Source of the DNA: Pohlia nutans
Lineage: Eukaryota; Streptophyta; Bryopsida; Bryales; Mniaceae
Assembly (NCBI GenBank): GCA_022496805.1
Contig: CM040104.1
Location: forward strand, 1,170,650 to 1,234,649
Direction of reading: 5' to 3'
DNA: 64,000 nt
The notes below the pieces were generated by a model. The model had not been told where the DNA came from, made no database searches, and saw only the letters and a program-made list of their open reading frames with translations. Made by a program: the position numbers and the translations under genes. Positions 45,201 to 54,595 of this stretch are shown here, one piece after another. Position 1 is the stretch's first letter, and every line of letters starts with the position of its first letter.

Positions 45201-46275
45201 TCAACTTGGGAACGTGGAGGACATCATGGATGGTAATTGTCTTCACACGACCCTTCACCTCGGTGTCTACGACGATGGATCCTTTACCCACGGCTTGAAG
45301 AACCGTATCATCACCCAAAATGACATTCTTTGGAGATATGACGTGATATGATTGGAAACAAGTCCTAATGGGCGCCATGTGACTCGAGGCTCCCGAATCA
45401 ACAATCCAATCGATCACACTACCATTGCATGACACGTCACTTGCCATCATTGCATACTCGTCCCCGTCATCACTACAAGAAGAGACGCTTGTCATAAATG
45501 CGTACTCATCACCTGCATCGTTGACCTTTGTATTGTTGGCACTTTCCTCTCTCTTGCGTTTGTAGCAAAATTTTGCCAAGTGGCCCTTCTTACCGCAATA
45601 GTAGCATACCTTGTCTGTAGAGCTCCCACTGGCACCGCTCTTGGATTGCTTCGCCATAAGCGCCGCGCTATCGCCACGAGTCTCGTTCTCTTTGCGCCGC
45701 GAGAGTTCATGCAACAACCGTGATGTCACATAATCAAGAGTGAGCTCGCTAATGGGCCTACTCTCCATAGCAACGATAAGATACTCGTACGACGGCGGCA
45801 AACTCTCGAGGAGCGTCATAACGATATCACCGTCGGTAATGTTGACGTCTGCGCCGTTGAGCTGATCCGCAAGAGCCTTGACTTTGTTGATGTGCGCCAA
45901 CATGTCGTCGTTTTCTTCCATCTTGATGGTGAAAAACTTGCGCCTCAAAAACAAGATATTGACCAAGCTCTTTGCCTCATGAATATTGCAAAGCTTGGCC
46001 CATGCCTCGGCGGGAGTCTTGCACGACCGAATATGAGAAAGCTGGGAATCAGAAAGATTAAGAGCCAAAATCGCAAAGGCCTTTTTCTCTCGCCGAGTGT
46101 ACGCAGTTCGTACCCTAGCCTCGGCGTCGGACGAAGGCGGTTCCTCACTACCCTCAACTATCTCCCACAATTCTTTTTCGGCCATGACCATTTCCATCTT
46201 GAATTTCCACAAGTGGAAGTTGACGCCATCGAACTTGTCTACAACCTTAGCACCTTCACCCTCAAATGTAGCCAT
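42202..46275 (-). CDS. Copy M gag-pol polyprotein, intact
   Basis: 1357 codons from ATG 46275, with the full domain set and catalytic residues as in copy D. Variants: NLSLDLWAE (S for G, in integrase), DEDKDDEDGG in the acidic linker, EEPPLKTK, REKLQMKV (Q for E) and the LQGFGYSQ ending shared with A, G and K. Stop in the 3' LTR piece at 42202-42217. The downstream part of that LTR is displaced by L, so 3' transcript processing of this copy may be altered. Confidence 0.95.
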   Translation of the reverse strand: MATFEGEGAKVVDKFDGVNFHLWKFKMEMVMAEKELWEIVEGSEEPPSSDAEARVRTAYTRREKKAFAILALNLSDSQLSHIRSCKTPAEAWAKLCNIHEAKSLVNILFLRRKFFTIKMEENDDMLAHINKVKALADQLNGADVNITDGDIVMTLLESLPPSYEYLIVAMESRPISELTLDYVTSRLLHELSRRKENETRGDSAALMAKQSKSGASGSSTDKVCYYCGKKGHLAKFCYKRKREESANNTKVNDAGDEYAFMTSVSSCSDDGDEYAMMASDVSCNGSVIDWIVDSGASSHMAPIRTCFQSYHVISPKNVILGDDTVLQAVGKGSIVVDTEVKGRVKTITIHDVLHVPKLKANLLSVRHLVMKHLRVEFSDQGCFVLSPSREEVAIIHEVNGLYQIKFSKMHAAESATLVQSSSNEDKLALWHRRLGHLNVKSVKALRGMVSGMDLAQSHVAPSSFTCEGCIEGKQQRSPFPVDGATRATKVLEIVHSDVCGPMKTTSMGGCKYFVTFIDDFSRKIWLYPIKAKSECFEKFKEFKALVEKQSEHKIKVFRSDNGGEFMSNQFGELLKKEGIARQTTTPYTPQQNGVAERANRTIVEMARSMLHAQNLSLDLWAEAVVTAVYTRNRCPTSAVQNMTPEQAWSGRPPRVEHMRTFGCIAFAKVPDSQRTKLEAKATKCVFLGYCEGTKAYRLMSLETKKIIRARDVTFCENSKVEDNLDDGPSGRSGDKPAIVDQSSKSPVIDIVDEDKDDEDGGDEEHIEEPPLKTKNGEKKAQATAVEDNASSSDRRYPERNRRPLGEWWKNHILPQGEEEHANVALLDAPLTIREALSCDDANKWEQAMQEEYKSLMDNGTWELTPLPKNRNAIGCKWVFRAKRDATGDVVRYKARLVAKGFSQIEGVDFHETFAPVAKFTTIRCILAIGAAMDLEMHQMDVKTAFLNGELDEDIYMVQPEGFVQRGNENLVCKLNKSLYGLKQSPRAWYQKIDTFLVHIGFTRSIADHSLYFMQKGQHVVIVIIYVDDLIILASCMSSLKALKAMLENEYEMSDLGELHFCLGVEFVRDRATRTITMNQSKYVMDVLKRFGMEDCKPVGTPLDVNSKLVKLTDEEYALEAQSMVDVPYKQAVGSLMYAMIATRPDLAYPISVVSQHMARPGSSHWVAVKRIMRYLKGTSDVRLCLGGDNIVLSGYCDADYAGDTNDRRSTTGYMFKVGSGAVSWNSKRQQTTATSTVEAEYMATSHGTKEAIWLRQLMADVRCTQEEATTIMCDNQGSMSLAKNPTHHSRTKHIDVQYHFIREKLQMKVIELKYCPTEHMVADVLTKALARDRHQRLVVAFGLQGFGYSQSGSVEVG

Positions 46276-47247
46276 ATCCTTGATTGAAGGACGTACGCTC
46301 ACAAAATTCAGCCCCTAGAAAGCTAAGAAAAATTGTTTTTATGATTTTTGACAATTTTGTGATTTGTGAAGCAAATTGCACACGTACGTGCTTCTAATGC
46401 CTCCAAACTAATTCCAAACACTAAATCAGCACCTTTGTGCTACACATCAACCTCACAACACTCAATCGTGATGGTTCTTAGTGAATTTGCACAAGATCAT
46501 ACCACAACACCCTAACTAGGAGAATTGCGCACTCGTTGGCTCAAATCCACTCAAATCAGCACCCTTGTGCTTCACAACACGTAATGCACCCTATGGACAC
46601 CCTTGTGCCTTCCAAGGACTCTATATCAATGCAAATTCAGCCCCTTCAAGTCCTAATTGCATTGAAATTCATCAAATCAGCCCCGTTGTGCATTCACTAA
46701 CCCAAACTCTAATTTTGAGCACTCCAAGGGCATAACTCACATTCCAAACCCTTGTGCAAGAATTGCAATACCAAAATCAGATTGTAGACTCACCCCAAGA
46801 GCCTCAAAGCATAAAAGTGCCTTGCAACAACACAAGTGCACAAATTGAGCACAAATTGAGCCAATAAGCTCCAATAAGCTCCAATAAGCTCCAATCAGCT
46901 CCAATGAGCTCCAATATACTCCAACAAGCACCAATAAGCTCCAAAGCTCCAATTCAGCCCTTGTAGACGTGTATAAACTCCAAAAGTGCTCCAAAGTGCT
47001 CCAAAAGCTCCAAATCAACAAATGATAGCTCCAAAGTGCGAATTCAGCCCTCCAACACGTAGATCAAAGGTAGGAAGATTGTAATACCTCGCAATGTCGA
47101 AATCAGCCCACCAAAGCTCGAATTCAGCCCTCCAAAGTTCCAAATCAGCGCTCCAATACTCCAAAATCAGCGCTCCAAAGCACGACCTCCACACAATGAG
47201 CAATCTAATCTTTGACTCACGCAAAACACATGAGTGGGCCCATAACC
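46276..47247 (-). other. Leader of copy M with primer-binding site
   Basis: 972 nt, no gene. Primer-binding site at 47234-47247. The 10-bp repeat is at 46865-46924 and contains an extra variant unit TGAGCTCCAA (plus strand) beside the three perfect ones. Confidence 0.86.
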
Positions 47248-47565
47248 TTTTGAAGGTTAGATTAGAATGCCAAAGCCTCACACAAACACTTGGAATGCAT
47301 AGGAAAGAGATGATCTTTACTCATGGGCTGCCCCTCTTAAGTAGCACACCCAAGGGAGTCCCCTTGGCAAACCATATGGGACATCAGCCCATACTCCACT
47401 CCTAGTACACTAGGATCAGCCCATATCACTTGGGAGACCCAATTCTCATTATCTCTAACTAGTACCACTTCTCTAGTTGCAAGTCTAGCTCATTCGCATC
47501 ATCTACTCTAGCTAATGCGCATGGCTATGAGCAACTTCAGCCCACGCAATCATCCTACTTCAACA
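47248..47565 (-). repeat. 5' LTR of copy M
   Basis: 318 bp starting TTTTGAAGG (plus strand), like its partner at 36218. GATTG follows at 47566-47570. Confidence 0.96.
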
Positions 47566-48197
47566 GATTGCTTCACCATAAGCGCCGCGCTATCGCCACG
47601 AGTCTCGTTCTCTTTGCGCCGCGAGAGTTCATGCAACAACCGTGATGTCACATAATCAAGAGTGAGCTCGCTAATGGGCCTACTCTCCATAGCAACGATA
47701 AGATACTCGTACGACGGCGGCAAACTCTCGAAGAGCGTCATAACGATATCACCGTCGGTAATGTTGACGTCTGCGCCGTTGAGCTGATCCGCAAGAGCCT
47801 TGACTTTGTTGATGTGTGCCAACATGTCGTCGTTTTCTTCCATCTTGATGGTGAAAAACTTGCGCCTCAAAAACAAGATATTGACCAAGCTCTTTGCCTC
47901 ATGAATATTGCAAAGCTTGGCCCATGCCTCGGCGGGAGTCTTGCACGACCGAATATGAGAAAGCTGGGAATCAGAAAGATTAAGAGCCAAAATCGCAAAG
48001 GCCTTTTTCTCTCGCCGAGTGTACGCAGTTCGTACCCTAGCCTCGGCGTCGGACGAAGGCGGTTCCTCACTACCCTCAACTATCTCCCACAATTCTTTTT
48101 CGGCCATGACCATTTCCATCTTGAATTTCCACAAGTGGAAGTTGACGCCATCGAACTTGTCTACAACCTTAGCACCTTCACCCTCAAATGTAGCCAT
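47566..48197 (-). pseudogene. Copy K gag-pol part 1 (gag), cut by M
   Basis: ATG at 48197; gag domain up to ALMVKQS, just before the CCHC knuckle. Variants MTLFESLPPS and ALMVKQ. Interrupted by copy M and continued at 36212. Confidence 0.93.
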
Positions 48198-48889
48198 ATC
48201 CTTGATTGAAAGACGTACGCTCACAAATTTCAGCCCCTAGAAAGCTAAGAAAAATTGTTTTTATGATTTTTGACAATTTTGTGATTTGTGAAGCAAATTG
48301 CACACGTGCGTGCTTCTTATGCCTCCAAACTAATTCCAAACACTAAATCAGCACCTTTGTGCTACACATCAACCTCACAACACTCAATCGTGATGGTTCT
48401 TAGTGAATTTGCACAAGATCATACCACAACACCCTAACTAGGAGAATTGCGCACTCGTTGGCTCAAATCCACTCAAATCAGCACCCTTGTGCTTCACAAC
48501 ATGTAATGCACCCTATGCACACCCTTGTGCCTTCCAAGGACTCTAAATCAATGCAAATTCAGCCCCTTCAAGTCCTAATTGCATTGAAATTCATCAAATC
48601 AGCCCCGTTGTGCATTCACTAACCCAAACTCTAATTTTGAGCACTCCAAGGGCATAACTCACATTCCAAACCCTTGTGCAAGAATTGCAATACCAAAATC
48701 AGATTGTAGACTCACCCCAAGAGCCTCAAAGCATAAAAGTGCCTTGCAACAACACAAGTACACAAATTGAGCACAAATTGAGCCAATAAGCTCCAATAAG
48801 CTCCAATAAGCTCCACTAAGCTCCAATCAGCTCCAATATACTCCAACAAGCACCAATAAGCTCCAAAGCTCCAATTCAGCCCTTGTAGA
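48198..48889 (-). other. Leader of copy K, truncated by copy N
   Basis: 692 nt, no gene. The 10-bp repeat is at 48787-48846 with one variant unit. Ends at GTAGA (48885-48889), the presumed left target duplication of N. The primer-binding site and 5' LTR of K lie right of the window. Confidence 0.86.
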
Positions 48890-49207
48890 TGTTGAAGTAG
48901 GATGATTGCGTGGGCTGAAGTTGCTCATAGCCATGCGCATTAGCTAGAGTAGATGATGCGAATGAGCTAGACTTGCAACTAGAGAAGTGATACTAGTTAG
49001 AAGTAATGAGAATTGGGTCTCCCAAGTGATATGGGCTGATCCTAGTGTACTAGGAGTGGAGTATGGGCTGATGTCCCATACGGTTTGCCAAGGGGCCTCC
49101 CTTGGGTGTGCTACTTAGGAGGGGCAGCCCATGAGTAAAGATCATCTCTTTCCTATGCATTCCAAGTGTTTGTGTGAGGCTTTGGCATTCTAATCTAACC
49201 TTCAATA
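48890..49207 (+). repeat. 5' LTR of copy N
   Basis: 318 bp with the variants CATACGGTTTGCC, GGGGCCTCCC and CTACTTAGGAGG. Confidence 0.96.
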
Positions 49208-50179
49208 GGTTATGGGCCCACTCATGTGTTTTGCGTGAGTCAAAGATTAGATTGCTCATTGTGTGGAGGTCGTGCTTTGGAGCGCTGATTTTGGAGTATT
49301 GGAGCGCTGATTTGGAACTTTGGAGGGCTGAATTCGAGCTTTGGTGGGCTGATTTCGACATTGGGAGGTATTACAATCTTCCTACCTTTGATCTACGTGT
49401 TGGAGGGCTGAATTCGCACTTTGGAGCTATCATTTGTTGATTTGGAGCTTTTGGAGCACTTTGGAGCACTTTTGGAGTTTATACACGTCTACAAGGGCTG
49501 AATTGGAGCTTTGGAGCTTATTGGTGCTTGTTGGAGTAAATTGGAGCTCATTGGAGCTTATTGGAGCTTATTGGAGCTTATTGGAGCTTATTGGCTCAAT
49601 TTGTGATCAATTTGTGCACTTGTGTTGTTGCAAGGCACTTTTATGCTTTGAGGCTCTTGGGGTGAGTCTACAATCTGATTTTGGTATTGCAATTCTTGCA
49701 CAAGGGTTTGGAATGTGAGTTATGCCCTTGGAGTGCTCAAAATTAGAGTTTGGGTTAGTGAACGCACAACGGGGCTGATTTGATGAATTTCAATGCAATT
49801 AGGACTTGAAGGGGCTGAATTTGCATTGATTGAGAGTCCTTGGAAGGCACAAGGGTGTCCATAGGGTGCATTACGTGTTGTGAAGCACAAGGGTGCTGAT
49901 TTGAGTGGATTTGAGCCAACGAGTGCGCAATTCTCCTAGTTAGGGTGTTGTGGTATGATCTTGTGCAAATTCACTAAGAACCATCACGATTGAGTGTTGT
50001 GAGGTTGATGTGTAGCACAAAGGTGCTGATTTAGTGTTTGGAATTAGTTTGGAGGCATAAGAAGCACGCACGTGTGCAATTTGCTTCACAAATCACAAAA
50101 TTGTCAAAAATCATAAAAACAATTTTTCTTAGCTTTCTAGGGGCTGAATTTTGTGAGCGTACGTCCTTCAATCAAGGAT
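49208..50179 (+). other. Leader of copy N with primer-binding site
   Basis: 972 nt, no gene. Primer-binding site GGTTATGGGCCCAC at 49208-49221. The 10-bp repeat is at 49531-49590, with four perfect TTGGAGCTTA units. Eleven GCTGAWTT motifs can be counted from about 49279 to the gag start. Confidence 0.88.
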
Positions 50180-53100
50180 ATGGCTACATTTGAGGGTGAA
50201 GGTGCTAAGGTTGTAGACAAGTTCGATGGCGTCAACTTCCACTTGTGGAAATTCAAGATGGAAATGGTCATGGCCGAAAAAGAATTGTGGGAGATAGTTG
50301 AGGGTAGTGAGGAACCGCCTTCGTCCGACGCCGAGGCTAGGGTACGAACTGCGTACACTCGGCGAGAGAAAAAGGCCTTTGCCATTTTGGCTCTTAATCT
50401 TTCTGATTCCCAGCTTTCTCATATTCGGTCGTGCAAGACTCCCGCCGAGGCATGGGCCAAGCTTTGCAATATTCATGAGGCAAAGAGCTTGGTCAATATC
50501 TTGTTTTTGAGGCGCAAGTTTTTCACCATCAAGATGGAAGAAAACGACGACATGTTGGCGCACATCAACAAAGTCAAGGCTCTTGCGGATCAGCTCAACG
50601 GCGCAGACGTCAACATTACCGACGGTGATATCGTTATGACGCTCCTCGAGAGTTTGCCGCCGTCGTACGAGTATCTTATCGTTGCTATGGAGAGTAGGCC
50701 CATTAGCGAGCTCACTCTTGATTATGTGACATCACGGTTGTTGCATGAACTCTCGCGGCGCAAAGAGAACGAGACTCGTGGCGATAGCGCGGCGCTTATG
50801 GCGAAGCAATCCAAGAGCGGTGCCAGTGGGAGCTCTACAGACAAGGTATGCTACTATTGCGGTAAGAAGGGCCACTTGGCAAAATTTTGCTACAAACGCA
50901 AGAGAGAGGAAAGTGCCAACAATACAAAGGTCAACGATGCAGGTGATGAGTACGCATTTATGACTAGCGTCTCTTCTTGTAGTGATGACGGGGACGAGTA
51001 TGCAATGATGGCAAGTGACGTGTCATGCAATGGTAGTGTGATCGATTGGATTGTTGATTCGGGAGCCTCGAGTCACATGGCGCCCATTAGGAGTTGTTTC
51101 CAATCATATCACGTCATATCTCCAAAGAATGTCATTTTGGGTGATGATACGGTTCTTCAAGCCGTGGGTAAAGGATCCATCGTCGTAGACACCGAGGTGA
51201 AGGGTCGTGTGAAGACAATTACCATCCATGATGTCCTCCACGTTCCCAAGTTGAAGGCAAATCTTTTATCGGTGCGACATTTGGTGATGAAGCATTTGCG
51301 AGTGGAATTTAGCGACCAAGGGTGTTTTGTGTTGTCTCCAAGTCGTGAGGAGGTGGCCATTATACACGAAGTCAACGGCTTGTACCAAATCAAGTTTTCC
51401 AAGATGCACGCGGCGGAATCCGCAACGTTGGTGCAATCGAGTTCAAACGAAGACAAGTTGGCGTTGTGGCATCGTCGTCTCGGGCATTTGAATGTCAAGA
51501 GTGTGAAAGCACTCCGTGGAATGGTAAGTGGCATGGATCTTGCACAATCACACGTCGCACCTAGTTCATTCACATGTGAGGGTTGTATTGAAGGCAAACA
51601 ACAACGCTCACCGTTTCCAGTTGATGGGGCAACTCGTGCAACCAAGGTTCTTGAGATTGTGCATTCCGACGTGTGTGGTCCAATGAAGACCACGTCTATG
51701 GGGGGTTGCAAGTATTTTGTGACGTTCATTGATGATTTTTCGAGGAAGATATGGTTGTATCCGATCAAAGCAAAGAGCGAGTGTTTTGAGAAGTTCAAAG
51801 AGTTCAAGGCGTTGGTTGAGAAGCAATCCGAGCACAAGATCAAGGTGTTTCGATCGGATAATGGCGGCGAGTTCTTGTCCAACCAATTTGGAGAGTTATT
51901 GAAGAAAGAAGGCATTGCTAGACAAACCACAACGCCATATACACCACAACAAAACGGAGTTGCAGAGCGTGCAAATCGAACAATTGTGGAAATGGCAAGG
52001 AGTATGTTGCATGCACAAAATTTGGGTTTGGACCTTTGGGCGGAAGCGGTGGTGACTGCGGTGTACACACGCAACCGATGCCCGACGAGTGCGGTTCAAA
52101 ACATGACACCAGAGCAAGCGTGGAGTGGGAGGCCACCCCGCGTGGAGCACATGCGCACATTTGGATGCATCGCATTTGCAAAGGTACCCGATTCTCAAAG
52201 AACCAAACTTGAGGCCAAGGCAACAAAATGTGTGTTTCTTGGATATTGTGAAGGTACCAAGGCGTACAGGCTCATGTCGCTCGAGACCAAGAAGATCATT
52301 CGAGCTCGTGATGTGACATTTTGCGAGAATTCCAAGGTTGAAGACAATTTGGACGATGGTCCAAGTGGGAGAAGTGGCGATAAACCGGCCATTGTGGACC
52401 AATCTTCCAAATCTCCCGTTATTGATATTGTTGATGAAGACGAAGATGACGAAGATGGTGGTGATGAGGAACATATTGAGGAGCGACCTTTGAAGACGAA
52501 GAATGGCGAGAAAAAGGCACAAGCAACGGCGGTTGAAGACAATGCATCCTCGAGCGATCGTCGTTATCCAGAGAGAAATCGTAGACCACTTGGCGAGTGG
52601 TGGAAGAATCATATTCTCCCTCAAGGTGAGGAGGAGCATGCAAACGTTGCACTTTTAGATGCTCCATTGACGATTCGTGAAGCGTTGAGTTGTGATGATG
52701 CAAACAAGTGGGAGCAAGCCATGCAAGAGGAGTACAAATCGTTGATGGACAATGGCACTTGGGAATTGACTCCCCTCCCCAAGAATCGCAACGCTATCGG
52801 TTGTAAGTGGGTATTTCGTGCAAAGAGAGATGCAACGGGTGATGTGGTTCGTTATAAGGCAAGATTGGTGGCAAAGGCCTTTTCACAAATCGAAGGTGTT
52901 GATTTTCATGAGACCTTTGCACCCGTGGCGAAATTCACCACTTTTCGATGCATTTTGGCCATCGGGGCTGCCATGGATTTGGAAATGCATCAAATGGATG
53001 TGAAGACGGCGTTCTTGAACGGCGAGTTGGACGAGGACATCTACATGGTGCAACCCGAAGGATTTGTGCAACGAGGAGTTGAGTTTGTGCGAGATAGAGC

Positions 53101-53294
53101 AACACGCACCATAACAATGAATCAAAGCAAGTATGTTATGGATGTTCTCAAACGCTTTGGCATGGAGGATTGCAAACCGGTTGGCACTCCATTGGATGTG
53201 AATTCCAAACTCGTGAAACTCACCGATGAGGAGTATGCATCAGAGGCTCAATCTATGGTGGATGTGCCATACAAGCAAGCTGTAGGGTCATTGA
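50180..53294 (+). pseudogene. Copy N gag-pol with deleted RT active site
   Basis: gag, CCHC, protease, integrase (D-D-35-E) and linker are intact from ATG 50180. At 53075/53076 the frame jumps from EGFVQRG to VEFVRD. This loses 291 bp (97 codons) that include KSLYGLKQSPRAW and YVDD. The frame is preserved, but the protein cannot reverse transcribe. Other changes are VAKAFSQ (A for G), TTFRCI (F for I) and IRSCFQS (S for T). Copy O cuts the gene after GSLM. Confidence 0.94.
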
Positions 53295-53612
53295 TGTTGA
53301 AGTAGGATGATTGCGTGGGCTGAAGTTGCTCTTAGCCATGCGCATTAGCTAGAGTAGATGATGCGAATGAGCTAGACTTGCAACTAGAGAAGTGATACTA
53401 GTTAGAAGTAATGAGAATTGGGTCTCCCAAGTGATATGGGCTGATCCTAGTGTACTAGGAGTGGAGTATGGGCTGATGTCCCATATGGTTTGCCAAGGGG
53501 ACTCCCTTGGGTGTGCTACTTAAGAGGGGCAGCCCATGAGTAAAGATCATCTCTTTCCTATGCATTCCAAGTGTTTGTGTGAGGCTTTGGCATTCTAATC
53601 TAACCTTCAATA
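53295..53612 (+). repeat. 5' LTR of copy O
   Basis: 318 bp with the variant TTGCTCTTAGCC. Confidence 0.96.
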
Positions 53613-54595
53613 GGTTATGGGCCCACTCATGTGTTTTGCGTGAGTCAAAGATTAGATTGCTCATTGTGTGGAGGTCGTGCGTTGGAGCGCTGATTTTGGA
53701 TTATTGGAGCGCTGATTTGGAACTTTGGAGGGCTGAATTCGAGCTTTGGTGGGCTGATTTCGACATTGGGAGGTATTACAATCTTCCTACCTTTGATCTA
53801 CGTGTTGGAGGGCTGAATTCGCACTTTGGAGCTATCATTTGTTGATTTGGAGCTTTTGGAGCACTTTGGAGCACTTTTGGAGTTTATACACGTCTACAAG
53901 GGCTGAATTGGAGCTTTGGAGCTTATTGGTGCTTGTTGGAGTATATTGGAGCTGATTGGAGCTTATTGGAGCTTATTGGAGCTTATTGGAGCTTATTGGA
54001 GCTTATTGGCTCAATTTGTGCTCAATTTGTGCACTTGTGTTGTTGCAAGGCACTTTTATGCTTTGAGGCTCTTGGGGTGAGTCTACAATCTGATTTTGGT
54101 ATTGCAATTCTTGCACAAGGGTTTGGAATGTGAGTTATGCCCTTGGAGTGCTCAAAATTAGAGTTTGGGTTAGTGAATGCACAACGGGGCTGATTTGATG
54201 AATTTCAATGCAATTAGGACTTGAAGGGGCTGAATTTGCATTGATTTAGAGTCCTTGGAAGGCACAAGGGTGTCCATAGGGTGCATTACGTGTTGTGAAG
54301 CACAAGGGTGCTGATTTGAGTGGATTTGAGCCAACGAGTGCGCAATTCTCCTAGTTAGGGTGTTGTGGTATGATCTTGTGCAAATTCACTAAGAACCATC
54401 ACGATTGAGTGTTGTGAGGTTGATGTGTAGCACAAAGGTGCTGATTTAGTGTTTGGAATTAGTTTGGAGGCATTAGAAGCACGTACGTGTGCAATTTGCC
54501 TCACAAATCACAAAATTGTCAAAAAATCATAAAAACAATTTTTCTTAGCTTTCTAGGGGCTGAATTTTGTGAGCGTACGTCCTTCAATCAAGGAT
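53613..54595 (+). other. Leader of copy O with primer-binding site
   Basis: 983 nt, no gene. Primer-binding site at 53613-53626. The 10-bp repeat is at 53936-54005 with five perfect units. This leader contains the 122 bp (54178-54299) that copy B lacks. Confidence 0.88.

Larger units (their letters stand above)
36218..47565 (-). mobile_element. Copy M: complete copia element in gag of K, 3' LTR split by L
   Basis: 3' LTR in two pieces (36218-36435, 42118-42217), gag-pol 42202-46275, leader 46276-47247, 5' LTR 47248-47565. Total 5666 bp without L. Target duplication GATTG at 36213-36217 and 47566-47570. Both LTRs end CCTTCAAAA in element orientation instead of CCTTCAATA. The sharing shows that the change was present in the template that integrated. 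Confidence 0.96.
32469..48889 (-). mobile_element. Copy K: copia element in J, interrupted by M and then by N
   Basis: 3' LTR 32469-32786. gag-pol runs 48197-47566 then 36212-32771 around copy M (duplication GATTG at 36213-36217 and 47566-47570). The leader spans 48198-48889, where N begins. The 5' LTR of K and its right target duplication are off-window; the left duplication in J would be ATGCC (32464-32468). Confidence 0.92.
48890..53294 (+). mobile_element. Copy N: copia element in the K leader, internally deleted and cut by O
   Basis: 5' LTR 48890-49207, leader 49208-50179, gag-pol from 50180 to the O insertion at 53294. A 291-bp in-frame deletion removes the heart of the RT. The rest of N, including its 3' LTR, is off-window. 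The last five bases before O are ATTGA. Confidence 0.93.
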
